A stretch of 24,808 nucleotides of DNA from a virus, in IMG/VR virus record IMGVR_UViG_3300006802_000522, positions 1 through 24,808 of that record; one strand, 5' to 3'. Of this stretch, positions 1 through 7,598 are shown one piece after another; the first letter of the stretch is position 1, and each line of letters starts with the position of its first letter. Below the pieces are notes generated by a model that was not told where the DNA came from, did not search any database, and was given only the letters and a program-made list of their open reading frames with translations. Both the position numbers and the translations under genes were made by a program.

Positions 1-1
1 G

Positions 2-160
2 ATTCCGGCAGAGAAGGCGTACCAGATCATCACTGAGAAGCCCGTAGTGGCTACGGAGGTTGAGAACCCAATCGGGCAATCGGAGCAAGAGCCAGTGGAA
101 GAGCCGGCACAAGAGGCAGCCGTGGAAGCTGCGCCGGAGGCAACAGATGCGGTTCAGTGA
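2..160 (+). CDS. C-terminal end of an acidic Ala/Glu/Pro-rich protein (partial)
   Basis: An open frame enters from the left edge and ends at the TGA at 158-160, leaving 52 residues. The visible part begins IPAEKAYQIITEKP and turns into a Glu-, Ala- and Pro-rich acidic tail (EQEPVEEPAQEA and similar). Such tails are common at the ends of many phage proteins, so function cannot be assigned. The next gene starts inside its last codons in another frame, and the GGAGG serving that gene lies within this reading frame, which suggests translational coupling. The evidence that it is real is the open frame, the non-random acidic composition and the compact overlap. Confidence 0.55.
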   Translation: MPAEKAYQIITEKPVVATEVENPIGQSEQEPVEEPAQEAAVEAAPEATDAVQ

Positions 161-311
161 TGGGATGACCTTCGACACAGAAGGCAAGCTGCGGGTGACC
201 CGTAGGAGCGATGGGTACTATGTCGTCGGAAATGGCATGTTGATCCCAGTCGACAGCCGCGAAGAGGGCGTAGAGTTCATCAGGCGGTGGGAAAAAAGGC
301 AAGAGAAGTAG
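147..311 (+). CDS. small hypothetical protein, 54 aa
   Basis: A small protein starting MRFSDGMTFDTEG and ending in a basic tail (RRWEKRQEK). The frame is open further upstream to 60, but the ATG at 147 is preferred: GGAGG lies six bases before it, and the upstream part reads as a basic shadow of the preceding gene. It overlaps the previous gene by 14 bases. The central part (GKLRVTRRSDGYYVVGNGMLIPV) alternates hydrophobic and polar residues as a small beta sheet would. I recognise no family. A strong hairpin follows eight bases after the stop. Confidence 0.6.
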   Translation: MRFSDGMTFDTEGKLRVTRRSDGYYVVGNGMLIPVDSREEGVEFIRRWEKRQEK

Positions 312-318
312 CTGTGTG

Positions 319-351
319 TGCGCAGGCGGGGGGTTCACCTCCGCTTGCGCA
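319..351 (+). terminator. GC-rich hairpin after the first small genes (possible terminator)
   Basis: The arms at 319-332 and 338-351 pair over 14 positions with two G-T wobbles around a five-base loop (GTTCA). There is no run of T afterwards, so an intrinsic terminator is not certain. The right arm is shared with a second inverted repeat at 345-362, so the two hairpins exclude each other. Confidence 0.4.
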
Positions 352-362
352 CTAATGCGCAA
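345..362. repeat. perfect 7-bp inverted repeat (operator or alternative hairpin)
   Basis: TTGCGCA at 345-351 is mirrored by TGCGCAA at 356-362 around a CTAA centre. It overlaps the right arm of the hairpin at 319-351 and the -35 part of a promoter-like sequence. It could be a protein-binding operator, or the competing arm of an attenuator-like switch. Confidence 0.4.
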
Positions 363-373
363 CATCGTAAGAT
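345..373 (+). promoter_or_regulatory. sigma70-like promoter candidate
   Basis: TTGCGC at 345-350 and TAAGAT at 368-373 are separated by 17 bases. A start about seven bases after the -10 would fall at the ribosome binding site of the gene at 389. That leaves almost no leader and weakens the call. Confidence 0.3.
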
Positions 374-388
374 CATTTGGAGGTAATG

Positions 389-772
389 ATGGCAGGTAGT
401 GAATGGCCCAAAGGCTTCTTTCTTGTGCAGCAAAATGAGTCTTCTACGCCAGAGGTTGTTGGTTCGCTCGACTTGGGCTCAGATGTCCTCATGCTGCTTT
501 CTGAAAGGGGCTGTGCTGTGCATACGCCGGACACCTTCGAGCAAGCATGCGAGAGGATCGCGGCTGGTCATCAAGATGTCCCAGAGCACTTCGTTTACGC
601 GATGCTGTTTGAGGACATTATCCAAAGACCGAAGCTCATGGAGCTTGTTCACGCCATCGTCAGCGTGGTCGGCGTTTACGATGACCCGGAGCAGCAGCTT
701 GAGAAAGTCAAGCAGGCAAGGGCAATCCTCAGTGCTTGCGGCTTCTACAACAAGAACAAGCAGGAGAACTGA
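389..772 (+). CDS. hypothetical protein, 127 aa
   Basis: Starts MAGSEWPKGFFLVQQ. A TTG at 377 and an ATG at 386 are in the same frame. The ATG at 389 is chosen because GGAGG at 379-383 sits five bases before it, whereas the other starts would overlap or abut that site. The protein is mostly helical in appearance (DTFEQACERIAAG, QLEKVKQARAILSACG) and lacks membrane segments or catalytic motifs. The next gene begins one base after its stop, and the pair leads into the terminase region. Genes in this slot of tailed phages are often regulators or packaging accessories, but nothing here identifies which. Confidence 0.65.
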   Translation: MAGSEWPKGFFLVQQNESSTPEVVGSLDLGSDVLMLLSERGCAVHTPDTFEQACERIAAGHQDVPEHFVYAMLFEDIIQRPKLMELVHAIVSVVGVYDDPEQQLEKVKQARAILSACGFYNKNKQEN

Positions 773-773
773 G

Positions 774-1235
774 ATGCCAAGGTTCCACGGAGAGACTTTC
801 GACTACGAGATCGACCAAGACAGGCTCAAGAACAACATGCAGCGCGTGTTCTTTCTCATGCTTGATGGTCAGTGGCACTTTCCAGCAGAGATTCAGAGCG
901 TGGGTGGTGCGAAAGGGCTCACCCGTGTGCGGGCCATGCGGGAGACGCAGTTCGGCAGCCTGCGTATCGAGAAGGAAAGGGTTTCTGGTGGGCTTTGGAG
1001 GTACCGCTTGGACCTTGAAACTGTGAGCGAGGACATTGTTCGCCGCTACAGGGAGTGGGACTTCTCAAAGAAGCAGGAAAGCCACGCTGCAAAAGAGAGG
1101 AGGAGGATGCGCAAAATGATCGACAGGCTTTCTGACGAGCAGGTTTTGCTCCTGAGCAGGTATGCCAGATTTGAGCGGTGGCACGCAGTCGGCAGATCGC
1201 TGTACCAGTGGGGGGCCCGCCATGGCGGACAGTAA
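774..1235 (+). CDS. winged-helix-like putative DNA-binding protein, 153 aa
   Basis: Starts MPRFHGETFDYEID at the ATG at 774, which overlaps the previous stop region (GAGATG). The frame is open back to 399, but that part is the shadow of the preceding gene. Residues about 18-85 look like a winged helix: a helix (NNMQRVFFLMLDG), a short linker with HFPAEIQSV, a recognition-like helix (LTRVRAMRETQFG), and a beta wing (LRIEKERVSGGLWRYRLDL). A basic helix follows (AAKERRRMRKMIDRL). It overlaps the start of the putative small terminase by 14 bases. A role in packaging-site recognition or late gene control fits the position but is inference. Confidence 0.6.
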   Translation: MPRFHGETFDYEIDQDRLKNNMQRVFFLMLDGQWHFPAEIQSVGGAKGLTRVRAMRETQFGSLRIEKERVSGGLWRYRLDLETVSEDIVRRYREWDFSKKQESHAAKERRRMRKMIDRLSDEQVLLLSRYARFERWHAVGRSLYQWGARHGGQ

Positions 1236-2088
1236 AGAACACCCCTCAGACAGCCGTGAGGGGGCCCACAAGCCGCTCCACAGCAACGCCCCACACGCAC
1301 CCTTTGAGCAGCGGCAGAACGAGTCTGATGTGGCTTACGCCTGTTTTCTGTTGTGGTGCATGCAGACACCGGACGGAAGAAGCAACAGGCTACTCGCAAG
1401 AAGTGTGGATACAGCAGAGTCGAACATTCGGCACTGGAAGAGGAAGTTTGCGTGGGACATGCGGGCCGCAAGGGTCAACGACCCAGAGTACGAAGCGCTG
1501 CGCAGGTATCGCTCCATTATGGAGAAGCATGTTGGTGCGGACAACGCCAAGATGATGCGTGCCGCCCTTGATCTTGTCCTCAATCAAGCGGGCTATGCCA
1601 AGCTACGAGACAGTGTCCAGAAGCAGCGTGTCGGTGTCTCAAGTGAGGAAGAAAAGAAGTCTGTTGGGCCAATGACTGCCGTTGAAACAGACCAGTTGGA
1701 CCCGGCAAGATACCTGCGCGATCTTGGGTACAAGATCAGGAACAAGCACCTGAGAGAAACAGATGTCAGCAAGCAGGTGATGCTGATCGACGCTGTGCTT
1801 GGCCTGATTGCAAGAAGAGTTCAGGATGGCAGCTTGCAGGTCAAGGTTGGCGATATTCCGAACCTGATCAAAGCAAGGGCGCTTCTGACTGGACTGCCTA
1901 CAGAGCATGTGGCTGTGCAGCAGCATATTGAACACAATGTCCATGTGACCGAGACGCCAAGGGTCGCTGCGGCCAAGAAGTCAGGCGGGGAAAGAGAAGT
2001 GCTGCTTGCGCTCAAGGAAGAAGTCAAAGAGCTCAACACTGTTCTTGGGGCGATCCCTTCACCGCTGATCGATGTGGAGCCAGCATGA
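1222..2088 (+). CDS. putative terminase small subunit, 288 aa
   Basis: Starts MADSKEHPSDSREG at 1222, after a G-rich stretch that can act as a ribosome binding site. The frame is open back to 1162, but that start would overlap the previous gene by 74 bases. After a polar N-terminus, residues about 37-77 include a helix-turn-helix-like segment (RLLARSVDTAESNIRHWKRKF), as in small terminases that recognise the packaging site. Long helices follow, with a lysine/glutamate-rich middle and a helical C-terminus (REVLLALKEEVKELNTVLG). At 288 residues it is long for the family, and no signature was checked. The call rests on this motif and on position two genes before the large terminase. Confidence 0.55.
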   Translation: MADSKEHPSDSREGAHKPLHSNAPHAPFEQRQNESDVAYACFLLWCMQTPDGRSNRLLARSVDTAESNIRHWKRKFAWDMRAARVNDPEYEALRRYRSIMEKHVGADNAKMMRAALDLVLNQAGYAKLRDSVQKQRVGVSSEEEKKSVGPMTAVETDQLDPARYLRDLGYKIRNKHLRETDVSKQVMLIDAVLGLIARRVQDGSLQVKVGDIPNLIKARALLTGLPTEHVAVQQHIEHNVHVTETPRVAAAKKSGGEREVLLALKEEVKELNTVLGAIPSPLIDVEPA

Positions 2089-2399
2089 GCATTTTTGGAA
2101 GCCGGATTCAGTACGGGGAACAGGGGCCGCAAGAGGACAGGGTGATCGGTGAGAACATCATCGGTGGGCCGTTGAGCGGAAAAGATGTTCGCATGTACTT
2201 GGATGCAAAGACCTTGGGCTTCCTGCTGGAAGTTGCGCAGCAGAGCCTTAGCAGCAGGGCAGTGCTTCACGGTGTGGGCTTGAAGGTGACCGCCAGAAGA
2301 GGAAGCGATGGCAACCAGTACGAGGTCTGGTCGATCGTAAGCCTTGCTCCAAAGGCTGAAAGGTCTGCTGTGCTTGAAGGTCTGACGGGCAGGAAATGA
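2085..2399 (+). CDS. hypothetical protein, 104 aa
   Basis: Begins at an ATGA overlap with the previous gene and ends in an ATGA overlap with the large terminase, so it is translated within the packaging operon. The N-terminus MSIFGSRIQYGEQG is polar. The middle holds a helix (YLDAKTLGFLLEVAQQSLSS), then a beta-rich stretch (HGVGLKVTARRGSDGNQYEVWSIVSL). I recognise no family. Tight coupling with the terminase suggests a packaging accessory or a second DNA-binding subunit, but this is inference. Confidence 0.65.
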   Translation: MSIFGSRIQYGEQGPQEDRVIGENIIGGPLSGKDVRMYLDAKTLGFLLEVAQQSLSSRAVLHGVGLKVTARRGSDGNQYEVWSIVSLAPKAERSAVLEGLTGRK

Positions 2400-4054
2400 A
2401 AAATCCAACCAAGAAGGTGTATGACGCCATTGAGGAGCAGTACCCGCTTCTTGGCATCGCGTTGAACCACCACAGGACGACCCGTGGCCAGCCGCTCTCC
2501 TTTGCGGACAAGCCGTACCTGATTGAGCTTTACTGCGATGCGCCAAAAATAGATGGCTTCGATGCGATGAAGGCGGTGCAGATCGGTTGGAGTGAGCTGT
2601 TGATCCAGCTTTGCTTGGAGCGGGCAAGGATTGGCCGCATCGCCGCCTACATTCTTCCGACATACCAGCTACGAGATCGCTTTGTTCAGCGGAGAATCCA
2701 GCCACCACTGGAGCAGGTTGCCTACTACCGGCAGTTTCTGGATGAAGGAAACCGTGGCAGCTTGAGAATCAAGCGTTTCGGTAAAGGCAGCTTGCTTTTC
2801 CTCGGCAGCAACACCGTCAACGACTTCATCGAGTTCTCAGCAGATGTCATGGTGGTCGACGAGTTTGACCGCTGCGTAGAGCAGAATCTTGCGCTGGCTC
2901 GGGACCGTCTCCGTGCCAGCCCGAATCCGCAGCTTTTCCGTATCGGAAACCCGACGCAGGCGAAGCGTGGCGTGGCTGCTCTCTATGACAATAGCGATGG
3001 CCGCAGGTGGTTTCATAAGTGCGGCAGATGCGGGGAAAAGCAGCCTCTCGAATGGCAGGTCAACTTTGTAACCAGAGATGTGAATGGTCGCTGGATGCTT
3101 AGGGACCGTAAAGGCGCATCATCAGGTCATATTCGGCCAGTGTGCCGTTCCTGCGGTAAGCCTTTTGAGAGGGTGGCCGAGGGTGGTCAATGGGTAGCAG
3201 AAAGGCCATCAAAGAACAGGCGTGGGTACAACCCGACGCGCCTTGATGTTCTTTCGCAGGACATCAGGGGTTTGTGGCTGGAGTGGCTGGAGGCCCAGAA
3301 CGACACCTACAAGATCCAGGCTTTTTACGCGAGTGTCCTTGGCAGGCCATACGAGGCAGAGGGCTCTGCGGTAACGGCGAAAATGCTTGCAGATGCTTCT
3401 ACTGGTAGCCCCATGGACTACGGTGGATCAGCAGAGTTGAAAGATCAGACCGTTGTTGCAGGGATCGATGTTGGTTCTGAGGAACTACACATGACGATCT
3501 CTACCGTGCAGGAGAATCAAGACGAGTCCATGGTCCGCACCCTCGTTTGGACTGGCACGCTGCGCACATTTGATGAAGTGTACGACGCCCTTGTCCGGTA
3601 CAGGGTGAACTCAGCCGTGTGCGACTCGCGACCAGAGATGAGAAAAGCGCAGGAGCTTCGAGACAAGTGCGCGAATGTCGGCAATGTGGACCTGTGGCTT
3701 TGCCAGTTTCACCCGACAGGAAAAGTTGGCTCTGAGGCTTACGGTATGCGCAAGAACTATGTGACCAAGATGGTTACGGTTGATCGAACGCAGCTACTGG
3801 ACGCGACAATGGATGATTTGCGTTCAGACCCAAGGCGCAGAATCTTCTGCGAGGATGTGTGGAGTGTTGCCGGCTGGGCAGATCAGATGCAGGCACCGAA
3901 AAGAGTGCCGAATCAGACTGGTGACCGTGTGCTTTGGGATTCTGGAAACGCAGCAGATCACTACAGGTTTGCGGACGCATACGAGAGAGTCGCAACAGAC
4001 TTGATCAGCAGTGGTGGCAGGTACATTTCTATGGAGGTCAGACCAAATGGGTGA
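2396..4054 (+). CDS. phage terminase large subunit, GpA type
   Basis: ATPase and nuclease of the DNA packaging motor, docking on the portal of the empty prohead. The N-terminal ATPase shows a deviant Walker A (KAVQIGWSE, residues 59-67) typical of GpA-type terminases, and a Walker B VMVVDEF (151-157). Two cysteine pairs (C209/C212 and C250/C253) form the zinc-binding insertion seen in this family. The C-terminal RNase H-like nuclease has likely metal ligands D358 (GIDVGSEE), D410 (AVCDSRPE) and D521 (NAADHYRFAD). At 552 residues it is slightly shorter than lambda gpA. It starts in an ATGA overlap with the gene before and overlaps the gene after by eight bases. All expected motifs are present. 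Confidence 0.93.
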   Translation: MKNPTKKVYDAIEEQYPLLGIALNHHRTTRGQPLSFADKPYLIELYCDAPKIDGFDAMKAVQIGWSELLIQLCLERARIGRIAAYILPTYQLRDRFVQRRIQPPLEQVAYYRQFLDEGNRGSLRIKRFGKGSLLFLGSNTVNDFIEFSADVMVVDEFDRCVEQNLALARDRLRASPNPQLFRIGNPTQAKRGVAALYDNSDGRRWFHKCGRCGEKQPLEWQVNFVTRDVNGRWMLRDRKGASSGHIRPVCRSCGKPFERVAEGGQWVAERPSKNRRGYNPTRLDVLSQDIRGLWLEWLEAQNDTYKIQAFYASVLGRPYEAEGSAVTAKMLADASTGSPMDYGGSAELKDQTVVAGIDVGSEELHMTISTVQENQDESMVRTLVWTGTLRTFDEVYDALVRYRVNSAVCDSRPEMRKAQELRDKCANVGNVDLWLCQFHPTGKVGSEAYGMRKNYVTKMVTVDRTQLLDATMDDLRSDPRRRIFCEDVWSVAGWADQMQAPKRVPNQTGDRVLWDSGNAADHYRFADAYERVATDLISSGGRYISMEVRPNG

Positions 4055-4358
4055 GAGACGGCTATCTCTATACTCTTCTGTTATTTCAAGTGCAGAGGAA
4101 GACCCTGTCCTTGTTGGCCTGCTCTCAAGAGCGACTGACCAAGAGGTCAAGGCTGTTTCACACGCGCTTCGATCTGCGTACCTTGCTGGACAGGACGAAT
4201 CAGATCAGCGCACAGGGAAGTTGATGGCTCGCATCTTTGGTGGGTTTGTGGGCGTGACGCCGGGGATTGATGTCGATGGTGTGGAAGAGCAATCGCCAAG
4301 GAAGCGGCTTCTCGGTATAGTGCGGCTGCTGTCTTCTGCCGCTTCGCGAAAGAAGTAG
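4047..4358 (+). CDS. small hypothetical protein between terminase and portal, 103 aa
   Basis: Starts MGERRLSLYSSVISS at 4047, overlapping the terminase stop by eight bases, with GGAGG about eight bases upstream. A longer reading from 4011 would lie wholly inside the terminase gene and is rejected. The protein looks helical, with an acidic patch (SAEEDPVLVGLL) and a basic end (SPRKRLLGIVRLLSSAASRKK). In lambda this slot holds gpW, the head-tail joining protein, but I see no clear similarity to it and would not assign that function. A weak five-base inverted repeat (4362-4375) follows before the portal. Confidence 0.6.
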   Translation: MGERRLSLYSSVISSAEEDPVLVGLLSRATDQEVKAVSHALRSAYLAGQDESDQRTGKLMARIFGGFVGVTPGIDVDGVEEQSPRKRLLGIVRLLSSAASRKK

Positions 4359-4410
4359 TAGGGAAAGAGTTTTCCTTGAAGTGTTAGAACAAGCGAAGCT
4401 GGAGAAAACG

Positions 4411-7400
4411 ATGCCCACAGAACCCAAGATCAGACTGGTTCAGCCCGGTGTTGTGCGCGTTGGCAAGCCTGAGATCCGGGCCGGAAACTGGCTTGGCCAA
4501 AGACCTGCACCCCGCTCGTCACAAGCGATGGACCTGCGAGATCGTAAGGGTTGGTCGCATGCGGCTTACACTTCAAGCCTCTACAACACGCCGAACAGCC
4601 ACTACTCGTTCTATTCTCAGTACCGCTCACTGATGCCAGAGCAGTATTGGCAGCTATACAAGTCCACTCCCGATGTTCGGGCCTGTGTGGATTCCATCGC
4701 CCGCAGAATCTCTACTTGGGACTGGTTCATCCGTGTAAACGAGGACCCAAGAAACCCAGAAGAGTACCAGCGCCTCACAGATGTGGCTGCGCGTATTCGG
4801 GACTTTCTCAAGACTCCGAGCACAGATGGTACGACTTGGCAGGAGATGATGGTTGCGGTCGTCACGGACCTGCTTGTCTACGATGCAGGCGCAATCGAAC
4901 TTGTCAGTGATGCAGATGGGAGACTTGTCGAGCTACAATCATGGCTTGGCTCTGAGTGGTTTCCTGTCACAGATGAACACGGGCATCTTCTTCGGTACGA
5001 ACAGCAAACAGAAGACACCCCTGAGAACCCAATCGCCCTTCCGCCGCAGAGCCTTGCGTACTTCAAGCTCTACAACAACAACCGATCTGTCCTTGGGCTG
5101 CCTGTTCTTGAGACTGTCATCAACGAGTGCCTGACATGCGTGCTTTCCAGCGAACACGCAATGCTCGCCCTTGATGCGGACGAGATCCCTCCGGGGCTGC
5201 TTGTGCTGGGTGGTGTCGCTGGGCAGGCGGCAGAGCGAGCCAGAGCGGACCTGATGTCCATGAAGGGCAAGGACCACCGCATCCGTGTGGTCACAAGCCC
5301 GCAGCCAAATGGCATTGACGCAAAGTGGCTGGAGCTTCGACACACCCCAAAAGACTTGGAGATGCAGCAGGTCGTAGAGACCATGCGGAGAGCGATCTGG
5401 CGCACCTTTGGCGTGATGCCGATTGAGCTTGGCGAGTCCCAAGGGGTTCCGAGGGCCACGGCTGAGATTCAGATGGATGTCGCAAGCAGCCACCTGATTT
5501 CTCCTATCCTTGAGCTATTGCAGGCAAGAATCAACACGCAGGTTCTCCCGAGGCTCTTGGACGAGGCAGACGAAGGGCGCGTCTCGTTCAACTTCGACCG
5601 AGCCGCCCCGCTTACAGCAGGTGAGAAGCTGGAGGCAGCAAAGCGCTCTGAGATCCTACTGGAGCATGGCGTAATCACAGTCAACGAGGTCCGCGCGGAG
5701 ATGGGGATGATGCCTGTTGAGGGTGGTGATGTGCCGACTGTTGTGACAGCTCTCGGCCCACTTCCTCTTGCAAAGGTGATGACTGGCATGTCGCCAGCGG
5801 AGACTCTTCCCGCCGCGCAGCAGTACGGGGGAGAAGAGAAGGCAGGTGTGATTACGGCAAGCCAGATCGTACAGTCGTTCCTCCGCAGCAGGGATGGCGC
5901 GGGCCACACTTGCACCGCAGAGTGCAACCACGACAAAGAAGAACGGAAGTATGAAGATATCGACTTCAGTGTTCCAAAGGGTGTGGTGGAAGAACTTGAG
6001 AAGGGCCTGAGGTGGAACGAAGAGGGGCATGGCGGCGGCGGTCTGCGGCCAGAAACAGTCGCATGGGCGAGAAGAATGGCAAACGGGGCTGACATCAGCC
6101 CAGCCAAAGCCGTGAAGATGCGAGCTTGGCTTGCTCGTCACGAGGTAGACAAGGAGGGCAAAGGCTTCTATCCAGACCAAGAGGGGTTCCCGAGCCCTGG
6201 AAGAGTTGCGTGGGCCTTGTGGGGTGGTGACCCGGCTGTTCCTTGGTCAAACAAAATCGTGAATCAGATGCGTAGAGAGGACGAGGAAGAAGGCAGAAAC
6301 CTCTCGGATCTCTCGGAGAAGGTGCAAAAGGCACTCAAGAAAAAGGCAGATGACTTCAACGAAGAGATGGAAGAAGGCGGCTTCGCTGAGTGGAAGAGGA
6401 CAACAGCAAGAACGCTGGCGGCTGTCTTCAAGCGTGGAGTGGGTGCATACAACACGAATCCTGAGAGCGTGAGGCCGACGGTCAACTCTGCGGACCAGTG
6501 GGCTTACGCAAGGGTCAACTCCTTTCTCTACGCAGTGGAGAAGGAGAAGTTCAGGAGCGGCAAGCACGACACGGACCTGCTGCCAGAAGAGCACCCAATG
6601 AGCACAAAGGGGAAGTCTTGGCGGGAACGGGCACTTGATTCGCAGTGGTTGCCGAGCGCATGGGCCAAGCCGTCCAAGTTCAAGGATGTCAGGACTGTGG
6701 ACCTGCGTGCGCTGGCGGGAGATGTGGAGGACTACACCAGAGGTGTTGCAGAGCTCTACATCAGTACCGCAGACGAGGTTCAGGCCATTGTTGCCTCTGC
6801 TATTGCTTCTGGCGGTGGCAAGATGTCTGTCCCTTCCTCCAACACTGCTACCAGAAGGATCAACGAAGCACTGGACGATCTGGTTGTCAGGTGGTCGACA
6901 ATGACGCTTCCGTACTACATCAGCGTCTCAAAGAGTGCATACCAGTCATGCTCGGAGTGGATGGGCCAAGAGCCGGCAGGGGACCCGGCAAGAGTTGCGC
7001 TCTCCTACCACAATGAGGCAATGCTCTACTTGACCGACTCTATCGGCCTTGTTGGCACGCTGAGGAACAACATTCTGCAAATCGTAAGGGCTGCAACCCT
7101 CTCGCAGCGCTCACGAGCAGACGAGGTTGATCCAGACACAGACCCGATTGAGATTTTGCGGCTGCTGGATGATGAGTTCGCTGCGCAGTCTCACCGCATC
7201 ACCAACTGGTCTGGAAAGCTCGTTAGGCTCACATGGCTGGCTGTTGGTAGCTACCTGCTTTCCCGCACCATCCTCCAAGATGGTTCTGCAAATGTCTGGT
7301 ACTACGAGTGGGTGGCGCAAGAGGGCAAGAACTGCACAACCTGTGTTTCGGAAGGTTCTCAGGGTATCAGGCGGTTCGATGAGATCAGCGTCTACCCGGC

Positions 7401-7506
7401 AGAGGACACGAAGTGTGGGGCGAACTGCCGGTGCGTCCTCAGCGTCTGGACGCAGCGTGAGATTGACAGTGGTGACTATGTCCTGCTTTCTCACTTGAAC
7501 GAGTAG
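4411..7506 (+). CDS. portal protein fused to extra modules and a MuF-like C-terminus, 1031 aa
   Basis: Forms the dodecameric ring at one vertex of the head through which DNA enters and leaves. Residues about 50-455 look like a portal core: YWQLYKSTPDVRACVDSIARR near the start, LVYDAGAIELV, and the helical IWRTFGVMPIELGESQ typical of portals. After it come a Cys/His stretch (HTCTAECNHD, 499-508), a module at about 525-620 (KGLRWNEEGHG, ARHEVDKEGKGF, FPSPGRVAWALWGGD), and another at about 640-735 (FKRGVGAYNTNPES, DTDLLPEEHP). The end (about 780-1031) resembles Mu gpF minor head proteins, with C975/C978 and the closing CGANCRC (C1002, C1006, C1008). Portals are usually 400-600 residues. The start is ATG 4411 with GGAG upstream, preferred to GTG 4381. 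Confidence 0.87.
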   Translation: MPTEPKIRLVQPGVVRVGKPEIRAGNWLGQRPAPRSSQAMDLRDRKGWSHAAYTSSLYNTPNSHYSFYSQYRSLMPEQYWQLYKSTPDVRACVDSIARRISTWDWFIRVNEDPRNPEEYQRLTDVAARIRDFLKTPSTDGTTWQEMMVAVVTDLLVYDAGAIELVSDADGRLVELQSWLGSEWFPVTDEHGHLLRYEQQTEDTPENPIALPPQSLAYFKLYNNNRSVLGLPVLETVINECLTCVLSSEHAMLALDADEIPPGLLVLGGVAGQAAERARADLMSMKGKDHRIRVVTSPQPNGIDAKWLELRHTPKDLEMQQVVETMRRAIWRTFGVMPIELGESQGVPRATAEIQMDVASSHLISPILELLQARINTQVLPRLLDEADEGRVSFNFDRAAPLTAGEKLEAAKRSEILLEHGVITVNEVRAEMGMMPVEGGDVPTVVTALGPLPLAKVMTGMSPAETLPAAQQYGGEEKAGVITASQIVQSFLRSRDGAGHTCTAECNHDKEERKYEDIDFSVPKGVVEELEKGLRWNEEGHGGGGLRPETVAWARRMANGADISPAKAVKMRAWLARHEVDKEGKGFYPDQEGFPSPGRVAWALWGGDPAVPWSNKIVNQMRREDEEEGRNLSDLSEKVQKALKKKADDFNEEMEEGGFAEWKRTTARTLAAVFKRGVGAYNTNPESVRPTVNSADQWAYARVNSFLYAVEKEKFRSGKHDTDLLPEEHPMSTKGKSWRERALDSQWLPSAWAKPSKFKDVRTVDLRALAGDVEDYTRGVAELYISTADEVQAIVASAIASGGGKMSVPSSNTATRRINEALDDLVVRWSTMTLPYYISVSKSAYQSCSEWMGQEPAGDPARVALSYHNEAMLYLTDSIGLVGTLRNNILQIVRAATLSQRSRADEVDPDTDPIEILRLLDDEFAAQSHRITNWSGKLVRLTWLAVGSYLLSRTILQDGSANVWYYEWVAQEGKNCTTCVSEGSQGIRRFDEISVYPAEDTKCGANCRCVLSVWTQREIDSGDYVLLSHLNE

Positions 7507-7517
7507 TGAATCTTCCT

Positions 7518-7547
7518 TTGTTGTAAACATTCGTGCTATCTGATAAT
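7518..7547 (+). promoter_or_regulatory. sigma70-like promoter before the protease/scaffold/capsid unit
   Basis: TTGTTG at 7518-7523 and GATAAT at 7542-7547 are spaced by 18 bases in the 92-base gap between portal and protease. It would give a leader of about 45 bases. A five-base inverted repeat (ATCTG/CAGAT, 7538-7556) overlaps the -10 and could bind a regulator. Called by eye. Confidence 0.45.
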
Positions 7548-7598
7548 CTTCCAGATGACGCCATCAGGTAGGCGCGGCCCAAACTCTTGAGAGTGAAA

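Noticed and set aside
399-773. N-terminal extension of the 774 gene back to 399
   Set aside because: The extension is read out of frame over the 389-772 gene and is Ser/Arg-rich. ATG 774 sits directly after the previous stop, as is usual in this operon.
1821-2708. Minus-strand open frame of 295 codons across the small terminase candidate and the terminase start
   Set aside because: It crosses two coupled plus-strand gene junctions, has low-complexity Ser-rich translation and no ribosome site that fits.
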